A stretch of 64,000 bases of DNA from Curtobacterium sp. MCSS17_008 (GTDB taxonomy: Bacteria > Actinomycetota > Actinomycetes > Actinomycetales > Microbacteriaceae). Below, piece after piece: positions 43,355 through 52,384 of the stretch. The notes under the pieces are model-generated. The model saw nothing but the letters and a program-made list of their open reading frames with translations, searched no databases and was not told the origin of the DNA. The position numbers were made by a program, and so were the translations under genes. How positions within the stretch are numbered: position 1 is the stretch's first letter; the number at the start of each line of letters is the position of its first letter. Location of the stretch: assembly GCF_003234185.1 (NCBI RefSeq), contig NZ_QKSM01000002.1, positions 1 to 64,000 of the forward strand, in the 5' to 3' direction.

Positions 43355-43420
43355 CGTTCCCGCGCCGGGTCCGTCCGCTGTGGGCGATTGGACGCCGGGA
43401 GCATCACGGACCACGATTGA

Positions 43421-45168
<1,748 letters not shown>

Positions 45169-45189
45169 CGCACCAGGGCGACCCTCGGG

Positions 45190-45678
45190 TCAGTCGGTGG
45201 GGGCGGCGCCGACGTGCGCGAGCACGACCGGGTCGCTGCACCCGCGGGCGAACCCTGCGATGCGACGATCGATGTCCCGTTGCAGGACGAACACGCCGAT
45301 CCGCTCGGCGAGCGGGGCCAGCCACGCGGGGCGACAGGTGAAGTTGTAGCGCCAGACGGCGAGTGTCCGGCCGGGGTCGTCCTCGACCGGCGTGAAGCGC
45401 CACCCGCCGCCCATCTTCTCGAAGAACCACGAGCCCTTCGTCATCTTCATGCCGACGTTCGACGGCGGGTTGTACGAGACGTACTCGCTCTCCATCCGCA
45501 GGCCCGTGCGCTGCACGGTAGAGGTCCGGACGCCCTTCGCCGGCGCGTCGGCGCCGATGAGGTGCTGTCGACGGATGAACGGGTCCCAACGCTTCCGGAC
45601 CGGTCCCTGCACCTGGGACACCGCGAAGGCCACCTCGACGGGGACGGGAACGACGCAGCGGGACTCGACGATGGGCAC
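45190..45678 (-). CDS. SRPBCC-fold polyketide cyclase/dehydrase-like protein
   Basis: A 162-residue START-like protein. It opens with VESRCVVPVPVEVAFAVSQVQGPVRKRWDPFIRRQH, the beta-helix-helix start of the SRPBCC fold, and has beta strands such as MESEYVSYNPPSNVGMKMTKGSWFFEKMGGGWRFTP. The cavity would bind a hydrophobic ligand; no ligand is known. A GTG start at 45678. It converges with sufU (21 bp apart) and lies back-to-back with the flavin monooxygenase gene. Confidence 0.7.
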   Translation of the reverse strand: MPIVESRCVVPVPVEVAFAVSQVQGPVRKRWDPFIRRQHLIGADAPAKGVRTSTVQRTGLRMESEYVSYNPPSNVGMKMTKGSWFFEKMGGGWRFTPVEDDPGRTLAVWRYNFTCRPAWLAPLAERIGVFVLQRDIDRRIAGFARGCSDPVVLAHVGAAPTD

Positions 45679-45750
45679 GCCGCCATGCTGCCACGGCCCG
45701 CCCGCGCGTCACACGGCGTCACCGTGCGTGACGAGCCCGGCTCGCGGACG

Positions 45751-45756
45751 TAGCTT
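45751..45756 (+). promoter_or_regulatory. -10 box, leaderless promoter of the monooxygenase gene
   Basis: TAGCTT lies 6 nt before the GTG at 45763. Confidence 0.45.
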
Positions 45757-45762
45757 CGGCGC

Positions 45763-47166
45763 GTGACCCAGCAGCACGGCGAGCCCCGACAGATCCGCTT
45801 CAACGCGTTCGACATGAACTGCGTCGCGCACCAGTCCTCCGGGCTGTGGCGGCACCCCCGCGACCGCTCGCGGCACTACAACGACCTGTCGTACTGGACG
45901 GACCTGGCGCAACTGCTCGAGCGCGGGCGCTTCGACGGCATCTTCATCGCCGACGTCCTCGGGACGTACGACGTCTACGGCGGGACGAACGAGGCGGCGC
46001 TCCGCACGGGGTCGCAGGTGCCGGTGAACGACCCGATCCTGCTCGTCTCCGCGATGGCGGCGGTGACCGAGCACCTCGGCTTCGGCATCACCGCGGGCAC
46101 CGCCTACGAGCACCCGTACCCGTTCGCCCGCCGCATCTCGACGCTCGACCACCTGACGAAGGGCCGCATCGGCTGGAACGTCGTCACGGGGTACCTGCCG
46201 AGCGCCGCGCGCAACATGGGACAGACCGACCAGCTCTCGCACGACGACCGCTACGACGTGGCGGACGAGTACCTCGAGGTGCTCTACAAGCTGTGGGAGG
46301 GCTCCTGGGAGGACGACGCCGTCGTCGAGGACCGCGAGACCGGCGTGTTCACCGACCCGGCCAAGGTGCACCCGATCGAGCACCACGGCATGCACTTCGA
46401 CGTGCCCGGCATCCACCTGTCCGAGCCCTCGGTGCAGCGGAGCCCCGTCGTCTACCAGGCGGGCGCCTCGCCGCGCGGCATCCGCTTCGCCGCGGAGAAC
46501 GCCGAGGCCGTGTTCGTCGGCGCCCCGACGGTCCCGCAGCTCGCGGCGACCGTCGGGAAGATCCGTGACGCCCTGGAGGCCGCTGGTCGCGACCGGTACG
46601 CCGCCCGCGTCTACACGCTGCTCACCGTCATCACCGACGCCACCGACGAGGCAGCGCAGGCCAAGTACCGCGACTACCTGTCGTACGCGTCGGCCGAGGG
46701 CGCGCTCGTGCTCAACTCCGGCTGGATGGGCGTCGACCTGTCGCAGTACGACCTCGACGAGCCGCTCGGGAACATCGAGTCGAACGCGATCCAGTCGGCG
46801 GCGGCGAACCTGTCCGCGGCGACGGGTGAGGACGGGTCGAACTGGACGGTCCGGGACATCGCCGAGCACACGGCGATCGGGGGCCTCGGACCGGTTGCGG
46901 TCGGGTCGGGCGCGACCATCGCCCAGCAGCTCATCGACATCCAGGAGCAGACCGACGTCGACGGTTTCAACCTCGCCTACGCGGTGACGCCGGGCACGTG
47001 GGAGGACGTCATCGAGTTCGTCGTCCCCGAGCTCCGCGCACGCGGGGCGTACCCGGAGGAGTACGTCGAGGGGTCGCTCCGCCACAAGCTGCACGGCCGC
47101 GGCGACCGGCTGCCGGACGAGCACCGTGGCGCCCGGTACCGGATCGGCACGCGGGCGACCGTCTGA
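45763..47166 (+). CDS. NtaA/SnaA/DszA-family flavin monooxygenase
   Basis: A 467-residue bacterial-luciferase-like monooxygenase using reduced flavin. Family marks: FNAFDMNCVAHQSSGLWRHPRDRS near the start, LLERGRFDGIFIADVLGTYDVYGG, GRIGWNVVTGYLPSAARNMG and SPVVYQAGASPRGIRFAAENAEAVFVG. This group oxidises nitrilotriacetate, EDTA, sulfones or alkylsulfonates, often for sulfur or nitrogen scavenging. No partner flavin reductase is adjacent. Predicted leaderless with a GTG start. A following GNAT gene could be functionally linked but has its own promoter. Confidence 0.87.
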   Translation: MTQQHGEPRQIRFNAFDMNCVAHQSSGLWRHPRDRSRHYNDLSYWTDLAQLLERGRFDGIFIADVLGTYDVYGGTNEAALRTGSQVPVNDPILLVSAMAAVTEHLGFGITAGTAYEHPYPFARRISTLDHLTKGRIGWNVVTGYLPSAARNMGQTDQLSHDDRYDVADEYLEVLYKLWEGSWEDDAVVEDRETGVFTDPAKVHPIEHHGMHFDVPGIHLSEPSVQRSPVVYQAGASPRGIRFAAENAEAVFVGAPTVPQLAATVGKIRDALEAAGRDRYAARVYTLLTVITDATDEAAQAKYRDYLSYASAEGALVLNSGWMGVDLSQYDLDEPLGNIESNAIQSAAANLSAATGEDGSNWTVRDIAEHTAIGGLGPVAVGSGATIAQQLIDIQEQTDVDGFNLAYAVTPGTWEDVIEFVVPELRARGAYPEEYVEGSLRHKLHGRGDRLPDEHRGARYRIGTRATV

Positions 47167-47189
47167 CCGACGCGTCGGGGCGTGCGACG

Positions 47190-47195
47190 TAGGGT
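47190..47195 (+). promoter_or_regulatory. -10 box, leaderless promoter of the GNAT gene
   Basis: TAGGGT lies 6 nt before the GTG at 47202. Confidence 0.45.
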
Positions 47196-47201
47196 GGTCG
47201 G

Positions 47202-47699
47202 GTGATCGGGTCGTCCTTCGTCGTGCGCACCGCGGACGCCGAGTCGACCGCGGTGGCGTGCGTCGACCTGTGGGTGGCGGCCGTCGCCGACCGTGACGGC
47301 ACGCCCGCCTCGGCCGCGGTCCGCGAGCGCGCCCAGGCGAAGTTCGCCGCCGAACGGGTGGCGCTGGTGGTCGCCGACGACGACGACGGCGCTCCGGTCG
47401 GCTTCGCGCTCGTCACGGCCCCCGGCACCGGCGGGGCACCGAGCGACGCGGCGTACCTCAGCCTGCTCGCCGTGGCCCCCGGGGCGCAGGGACACGGGCT
47501 CGGGCGCCGACTCCTCGCGGCGGCGGTGTCCGCCGCTGCCGAGGCCGGGTACGCACACTGCGAGCTGCACGCCCTCGACGACAACGCCCCGGCGCTCGCA
47601 CTGTACGCGGGAGCCGGGTTCCGCCCGGTCGGAGACCCCTTCCCGCACGCGCTGAGCGGTCGGCCGACCAGGGTCTGGCGGGCGGCCGCAACCGGGTGA
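47202..47699 (+). CDS. GNAT-family N-acetyltransferase
   Basis: A 165-residue acetyltransferase. The acetyl-CoA loop is VAPGAQGHGLGRRLLAAAV (about residues 91-109, Q/RxxGxG/A) preceded by AYLSLLAV (strand 4), and the C-terminal LYAGAGFRPVG strand is typical. The acceptor is unknown. Its TGA stop is embedded in the iron box that precedes the VIT gene. Confidence 0.82.
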   Translation: MIGSSFVVRTADAESTAVACVDLWVAAVADRDGTPASAAVRERAQAKFAAERVALVVADDDDGAPVGFALVTAPGTGGAPSDAAYLSLLAVAPGAQGHGLGRRLLAAAVSAAAEAGYAHCELHALDDNAPALALYAGAGFRPVGDPFPHALSGRPTRVWRAAATG

Positions 47700-47715
47700 G
47701 GTGAGGCTCACCTCA
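47697..47715. promoter_or_regulatory. DtxR/IdeR-like iron box
   Basis: TGAGGTGAGGCTCACCTCA matches the iron-box pattern TTAGGTTAGGCTAACCTAA in every AGGTnAGGCTnACCT core position. It overlaps the GNAT stop and lies 71 nt before the VIT gene. A second, weaker AGGTCAGGCCTGCCTCA sits at 47728-47744. The distance from the gene suits activation or a distal operator. Confidence 0.72.
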
Positions 47716-47786
47716 CCGGCAAACCCCAGGTCAGGCCTGCCTCACCTTGCTGGCACGATGCGCGCGGGCGTGGTTCGATTGCCGCC

Positions 47787-48506
47787 ATGTCGACCGCATC
47801 GGACCTCTCCCTCCCCGCCTCCGAGCACGACGCCACCAGCGCCGCCCGGCTCAACTGGCTCCGCGCCGGACTGCTCGGTGCGAACGACGGCATCGTGTCC
47901 GTCGCTGCCGTCCTCGTCGGTGTCGCCGGAGCCGGCGCGGGCACCGGACCGGTCGTCGCGGCGGGCACCGCGGCCCTGGTGGGCGGTGCCGTCTCGATGG
48001 CCCTCGGCGAGTACATCTCGGTGAGCGGCGCGCGGGACGCCCAGCGGACGGGCCAGGCGGCGCAGCAGGCGCAGCTCGAGGCCGACGCCGAGGATGCTCC
48101 CGCGCTCGCCGCGCACTACCGGTCGCTCGGAGTGGAGGAGTCGGTGGCGGACGCCGTCGCGCGCGAGCTCACGCGTCCCGAGGTCCGCCGTCGCCGGGCC
48201 GAGGCATCCCTGCAGGACGCCGAGGACGAGATCGTCAGCCCCTGGCGTGCCGCGTGGGTGTCCGCGGCGACCTTCACGGTCGGGGCGCTCCTGCCGTTCC
48301 TCGCGATGCTGCTCGCTCCGGAGCCTGCCCGCGTACCGGTCACCGTGACCGCGTCGCTCGTGGCGCTCGCCCTGACGGGGACCACAGGCGCGGTGCTCGG
48401 TGGTGCCCGTCGGGGCCGAGCGGCGCTGCGCGTGGTCGTCGGTGGCGCGCTCGCACTCGCGGCGACGTACGTCGCCGGCGCGCTCCTCGGGACCCACGCC
48501 CTCTGA
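47787..48506 (+). CDS. VIT-family iron/manganese transporter
   Basis: A 239-residue membrane protein of the vacuolar-iron-transporter (VIT1/CCC1) group. NWLRAGLLGANDGIVSVAAVLVGVAGAGAG begins helix 1 and GAVSMALGEYISVSGARDAQ helix 2, both family hallmarks. The cytoplasmic region (about 85-150, EAEASL/EDE-rich) has acidic positions used for metal binding. Bacterial members export Fe2+ or Mn2+. An iron box upstream supports an iron role and DtxR-type regulation, possibly activation when iron is plentiful. The start is the ATG at 47787. Confidence 0.87.
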   Translation: MSTASDLSLPASEHDATSAARLNWLRAGLLGANDGIVSVAAVLVGVAGAGAGTGPVVAAGTAALVGGAVSMALGEYISVSGARDAQRTGQAAQQAQLEADAEDAPALAAHYRSLGVEESVADAVARELTRPEVRRRRAEASLQDAEDEIVSPWRAAWVSAATFTVGALLPFLAMLLAPEPARVPVTVTASLVALALTGTTGAVLGGARRGRAALRVVVGGALALAATYVAGALLGTHAL

Positions 48507-48871
48507 CCGGACCACCGGGATCGCGTCCACTCCGGATCACCCATGTGCGACCGACCGCCCCGACCCGCCACCGAGGGGACTGACCTCGATCTTGAAACGT
48601 CTCGTAGCGGCCCGGCTGTCAGACGCGTTCAGAAGCTCCGCGAAGTGACCCGAGGAGCGCGCCGGCTGTCTTGTACCGGTAGTTGGTGGCGCCAGGCGTG
48701 CCTGCGCCGAGCAATCGGACACTGCCGACCAGGTGACCATCATCGGCGCTCGTCACCTTCCAGTCCGAGGGAGACCCGGCCGGTGGGCCTTCGCAGTGGG
48801 GACCGGCCATCGAGACGACCGGTACTGTGTCGTCGCGGTCGCTCGACTGCTCGAACGGGGAGCTGCTGACC
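48507..48871. other. 365-bp gap with one possible small gene
   Basis: Between the VIT gene and the TPR gene. Base composition is less GC-biased than nearby genes. The only coding candidate is a 63-codon minus-strand frame at 48619-48810. A TACTGT -10-like box at 48823 could serve the TPR gene. No RNA gene or repeat is seen. Confidence 0.5.
48619..48810 (-). CDS. Possible 63-residue hypothetical protein
   Basis: A short frame starting ATG at 48810, with WKVTSADDGHLVGSVRLLGAG and YRYKTAGALLGSLRGASERV. The pattern (short beta hairpins, then a tyrosine-rich strand and a glycine-leucine turn) resembles small uncharacterised actinobacterial proteins, but no family is named. No strong ribosome site. 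It may be a real mini-gene or chance. Confidence 0.35.
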   Translation of the reverse strand: MAGPHCEGPPAGSPSDWKVTSADDGHLVGSVRLLGAGTPGATNYRYKTAGALLGSLRGASERV

Positions 48872-49399
48872 ATGTCTGACGTCATCGAGGCGCAGCTTGA
48901 CGCGATCTTCGCCGCCCGGAACCGGGAGGACATGCGACCGACCATCGACGCGCTGCTCCCCATCTACAACGAGCACCCGGAGAACCCTCGGGTCCTCTAC
49001 GAGCTCGGTGGTGCGTACGACACGGCGGGAGACGAGGCGACGGCGCTCGGCTTCTACGAGCGAGCGATAGAAAGAGGATTCGCCGGAGACGTACGACGCC
49101 GCTGCTACCTCCAGTACGGCAGCACCCTCCGGAACCTCGGCCGGATCGACGAATCACTCCGGGCCTTCGCACGGGCGCGGGCCGAGTTCCCTGAGTCCGT
49201 CGCCCTCGGAGCGTTCGAGGCCTTGACGTTCCACGCCGATGGCCGGCCGAACACCGCAATCGCGAGCCTTCTGGTGCTGCTCGCGGAGCACGTGCACGCC
49301 TCGGAGCTCGACCGGTACAAACCGGCCTTGCGCGGCAACGCCGACCACCTCGCCTCACTGGACGCAGGAGACGGCGCCGCTCACCTGGAAGCCCGGTAG
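48872..49399 (+). CDS. Tetratricopeptide-repeat protein (TPR_5-like)
   Basis: A 175-residue helical-repeat protein. RVLYELGGAYDTAGDEATALGFYERAIERG is a clear TPR unit (about residues 40-69) and CYLQYGSTLRNLGRIDESLRAFARARAEFP a second (about 78-107); helices continue to the C-terminus. Such proteins act as protein-protein scaffolds. The length matches small stand-alone TPR_5 proteins of actinobacteria. GGGGAG precedes the ATG at 48872. Part of it has more A/T in third positions than neighbours (for example GCGATAGAAAGAGGATT), hinting at a separate origin. Confidence 0.75.
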   Translation: MSDVIEAQLDAIFAARNREDMRPTIDALLPIYNEHPENPRVLYELGGAYDTAGDEATALGFYERAIERGFAGDVRRRCYLQYGSTLRNLGRIDESLRAFARARAEFPESVALGAFEALTFHADGRPNTAIASLLVLLAEHVHASELDRYKPALRGNADHLASLDAGDGAAHLEAR

Positions 49400-49482
49400 G
49401 GGATCCTCGTCGTTCCTGTCGGTTGGTCGCCGACGGAGCGTCCACCTGCACAGCCCGCCCAACGAGCGAAGGAGGTCGTCGC

Positions 49483-49947
49483 ATGACAGACCGATTGAAC
49501 GGCCCTGCATGGATGAAGGCGCTCGGCACGTTCCTCCTGTTGAGCTTCGGTGGAATGATCGTCCTCACGGTCGTCCTGACCAGGGAGATCGGTGTCGCTC
49601 CCGCCACGCTCACGATGCTGCCGTCCGTCCTGGTGCTCGCCGTGGGACTCCTCCTGGTGACGGCGTCGGTCCAGGTGGAAGTGGACGACCACATCGAGTT
49701 GCGCTTCGTGCCGGTCTGGCGGCGACGACTCGACTACGGCGAACTGGAGACCGTCGAGATCGCTGACCAGACCTGGTACCGGTTCGGCGGCGTCGGACTG
49801 CGGTGGAAGGGCAACGCGACCGGATTGATCCTCGGGGACCGGCCGGCCGTGGTCCTCCGCACCCGTGACGAGCACGAGTACGTGGTGCAGTGCCGCGATC
49901 CTGCCCGTGTCGCAGACTCCGTGCGCCTGCGGATGGAAGCACGATGA
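49483..49947 (+). CDS. Small two-helix membrane protein, unknown function
   Basis: A 154-residue protein. Two transmembrane helices (about residues 13-33 and 43-63) are followed by a ~90-residue cytoplasmic domain of beta strands (VEVDDHIELRFVPVWRRRLDYGELETVEIADQ, VVLRTRDEHEYVVQCRDP) that reads like the PH-like domains of small bacterial membrane proteins. The AAGGAGG ribosome site before ATG 49483 is strong. It converges on the next minus-strand gene. Not recognised further. Confidence 0.6.
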   Translation: MTDRLNGPAWMKALGTFLLLSFGGMIVLTVVLTREIGVAPATLTMLPSVLVLAVGLLLVTASVQVEVDDHIELRFVPVWRRRLDYGELETVEIADQTWYRFGGVGLRWKGNATGLILGDRPAVVLRTRDEHEYVVQCRDPARVADSVRLRMEAR

Positions 49948-50031
49948 CTGAAAGCCCATCCACTCTCGGACGGGCCGACCGCGTCTCCGGCAGACCCCAT
50001 GGCTCGGGGGCGTTGGTACGGCGCGGCCTGG

Positions 50032-50664
50032 TCAGCGGGTGCCGAGCGCAGACTCGATCCGACGGATCGTCCGGCGCATCGCGTACTCGTCCTGTGCCGG
50101 CTGGTCGTCGGCCACCCACAGGTGGACCGCTCCGGGTCCCGACGTTCTGGGCGCGAGGTGGACCACGATTCCCCATCGATAGGCGACGCCGCGGGGCGTG
50201 GGCTCGCTGAACACGTCGAAGCCGAGCACCTCCGAACGGAGGGCGATCGGTGTCCCCTGCCCGTCGTTGCGTGTCGACCAGCTCGTGATCCCCGTCCGGT
50301 CGAACCCGAGGTCGCACGGAAACCAGACGCGCAGCCTCGGGCTCCAGGCCGCGAGGTCGGCCGCCGTCGATTCCGTCGCATGCGCGGTGACGAACGCGGT
50401 GCCTGGATGGGCCTCGGCCTTCTGCTGAAGGCGCGCCCGCCGGCGGTGGTTGGCCTCGGTGGTGAGGCAGGCGACGCCGAACCCGAACGTGATGAGGATG
50501 CCGAGACGGAGCTCGGTAGACAGGGCCCGTCCCCCGTCGGTGCCGATCAGGACCGCGAGGACGATCGTCGCGACACCGAAGACGACCGTGATGGCGGCGA
50601 GGAGGATCGTCGACGGGCGCACGGCTCGACGATGCCAGAACCGGACGCGCCGCGGAACGCTCAC
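50032..50664 (-). CDS. Membrane-anchored hypothetical protein
   Basis: A 210-residue protein with two transmembrane helices (about residues 18-40 and 50-68), a basic linker (NHRRRARLQQKAE) and a ~120-residue soluble domain containing RLRVWFPCDLGFDRTGITSWSTRN and RWGIVVHLAPRTSGPGAVHLWVADDQPAQDEYAMRRTIRRIESALG. No known family is evident. Like its convergent neighbour it combines two helices with a soluble beta domain. GTG start at 50664. Confidence 0.55.
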   Translation of the reverse strand: MSVPRRVRFWHRRAVRPSTILLAAITVVFGVATIVLAVLIGTDGGRALSTELRLGILITFGFGVACLTTEANHRRRARLQQKAEAHPGTAFVTAHATESTAADLAAWSPRLRVWFPCDLGFDRTGITSWSTRNDGQGTPIALRSEVLGFDVFSEPTPRGVAYRWGIVVHLAPRTSGPGAVHLWVADDQPAQDEYAMRRTIRRIESALGTR

Positions 50665-50732
50665 ACGGACACAGTGAGCACGACGTCAGCGGACTGCGAA
50701 CCGTTCGATGGCCCATCCGCTACCGGACGCTG

Positions 50733-51487
50733 CTACTGCAGCGCGCATCCGAGGTCGCCGAGGCCGGCCGTGAGGACGTCCGCGAGCAAGTGGGCGTGCG
50801 TGCCGTCCGGGTCGAGGTCCGGGTCGTAGACCGTCACCGATGCGCCGACAGCGCGAGGTGCGAGCCCGCGGAGCAGCTCGATCAGCTCCTCGGCCGTGCT
50901 GCCGCCCGGGTCGGGACTGTCGACGGCTGGCATCACCGTCGGGTCGAGGACATCGACGTCGACCTGCAACCAGTAGCCGGCAGCATCCGCCGTCGTCTGC
51001 AGGGCATCAACGACTGCGGCAGTCCCGCGGGCTCGCCACTCCGAGGTAGGGAGGACCGTACCGACCACGGCGCGGACCTCCGCGAGCTCGGCATCGTCGT
51101 CACGACAACCCATGTGAGCAGTCCGTGCAGGGTCGAAGTACGGGCCGGCACCGTCGATGTCCGACACGTCGGGCCAGTGGAGCCCGACCGCGGCCGCCAG
51201 GTCTTCCCCAGCCACGCTCGCGCAGTCGTCGCTGTTCCCGGGGTGCCGGAAGTCGGTGTGCCCGTCCACGTGCACCAGTCCGGCGCCACCTCGCGCTTCA
51301 TCGCGAGGCCGGCTCCGAGGAGCACGCTGCAGTCTCCGCCGACGACCAACGGCGCCGCCCCGGTTGCGAGCACCGTGTCGATGCGGTCCGCGAGCCGCCG
51401 CGCATGGTCGATCATCGCGGCCTCGTTCCGCACGACGCCAGGACTGCGGGTCGCGTCGTCGTCGACGTACCGGCCGGCAAGGACCAT
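50733..51487 (-). pseudogene. Arginase/agmatinase-family gene, frameshifted and N-terminally truncated
   Basis: Two overlapping frames together encode the ureohydrolase fold. The first, from ATG 51487, gives LATGAAPLVVGGDCSVLLGAGLAMKRE; the second, from about 51285 on, gives LVHVDGHTDFRHPGNSDD, the metal block VDVDVLDP and a normal C-terminus. They join only if one base is added or lost near 51280-51287. An in-frame stop 5 codons before 51487 removes the usual ~60 N-terminal residues. The family hydrolyses arginine, agmatine or formiminoglutamate. Sequencing error cannot be excluded, but the missing start argues for real decay. Confidence 0.7.
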
Positions 51488-51593
51488 GCCGGCGTGTCAG
51501 GACGACTCCGCCGTCCCTCGCTGCCGAGCACGCTCCTGGTGGGCGGCGAGGTGGACGCGAGTCGCGCCTCCCGGCCGGCAGCGGGGGAGACCG

Positions 51594-52148
51594 TCAGGCC
51601 GGGTCCAGCTGCCGGAGCTGGTCCACGTCCGGCCAGGGCGCCCACTTCGCCCGCGGTGCGTGCAGCAGGTAGGGCTGCGGGGTCGGGTAGGTGACGAGCT
51701 CGAGCGTCGACCCCCAGGGCGTACGGGTGTAGACGAAGCGGTTGCCCTCGCCGGCCTCCTCACCGCGCAGCGCGCGCGGGTCGGAGTTGCGGACGGCTCC
51801 GGCGACCTCCGCTCGGGCGAGGGCAGCGTCGAGGTCGTCGACGTACAGCGCCAGGTGCTGCCACCCCAGGTCCGACGGGTGCGCGGCGCCGCGCTGGTCC
51901 GGCCCGCGGTACTCGAAGAGCTCCAGTCCCGGCCCCTCGGGCAACGCGATCATGCGGATCGCGCCCTGCGCCATCGAGGACGGGATGCCGAGGTAACGGT
52001 GCGCCTCCGGCGTGCCGTTCGGCTCGTCGGTGGTCCGGCGCACGTCGTACAGCACCACGGCGTCGAAGGCGGTCACGAAGAACGCCGTCGCCGCGTCGAT
52101 GTCCGGCACGGTGACGCCGACGTGGTCGATCCGGATGCCCCTGTTCAT
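51594..52148 (-). CDS. VOC-family (glyoxalase/dioxygenase-like) protein
   Basis: A 184-residue vicinal-oxygen-chelate protein with paired beta-alpha-beta-beta-beta units. RIDHVGVTVPDIDAATAFF opens unit one and GWQHLALYVDDLDAALARAEVAGA unit two; GPGLELFEYRG and WGSTLELVTYP carry the glutamates that serve as metal ligands with His8 and the second histidine. Members are glyoxalases, dioxygenases or resistance proteins; the substrate is unknown. ATG at 52148; no obvious ribosome site. It is divergent from the allantoin operon. Confidence 0.8.
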   Translation of the reverse strand: MNRGIRIDHVGVTVPDIDAATAFFVTAFDAVVLYDVRRTTDEPNGTPEAHRYLGIPSSMAQGAIRMIALPEGPGLELFEYRGPDQRGAAHPSDLGWQHLALYVDDLDAALARAEVAGAVRNSDPRALRGEEAGEGNRFVYTRTPWGSTLELVTYPTPQPYLLHAPRAKWAPWPDVDQLRQLDPA

Positions 52149-52284
52149 GCATCGATGATCACGGCGGCTGGTCGGTCGCGTCCGGCCGGCCGCGGAAGCT
52201 GCGCCAAACCCTGCGGCATCCCGCACCGGCTGAACCGGTGCACAGCATCGGCCGTCGGAACGCCCGTTCCAGACCGGCCGCCGT

Positions 52285-52311
52285 GTCACACGACCGTTAC
52301 ACACGGGAAAC
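52285..52311. promoter_or_regulatory. GlnR-like nitrogen box
   Basis: GTCAC-N6-GTTAC-N6-GAAAC. The last two elements are an exact match to the actinobacterial GlnR unit gTnAC-n6-GaAAC, and the first repeats the 11-bp phase. It lies 74 bp before the TTG start of the NCS1 permease, heading an operon that releases ammonia from allantoin, which is the expected kind of GlnR target. Confidence 0.65.
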
Positions 52312-52384
52312 GGGCGGCGCGAAGAGCCTCCATAGCGTCGTCCACGAGCGGGGACCCCCGCCGCCCACTCCCACGGAGGACGCC

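Noticed and set aside
47197-48506. GNAT gene and VIT gene as one operon
   Set aside because: An iron box and 87 bp separate them, which suggests the VIT gene has its own promoter.
51412-51645. Minus-strand frame upstream of the arginase remnant as its missing N-terminus
   Set aside because: Its sequence does not match the usual N-terminal ureohydrolase pattern and it lies in a different frame from the remnant, partly over the end of the VOC gene.
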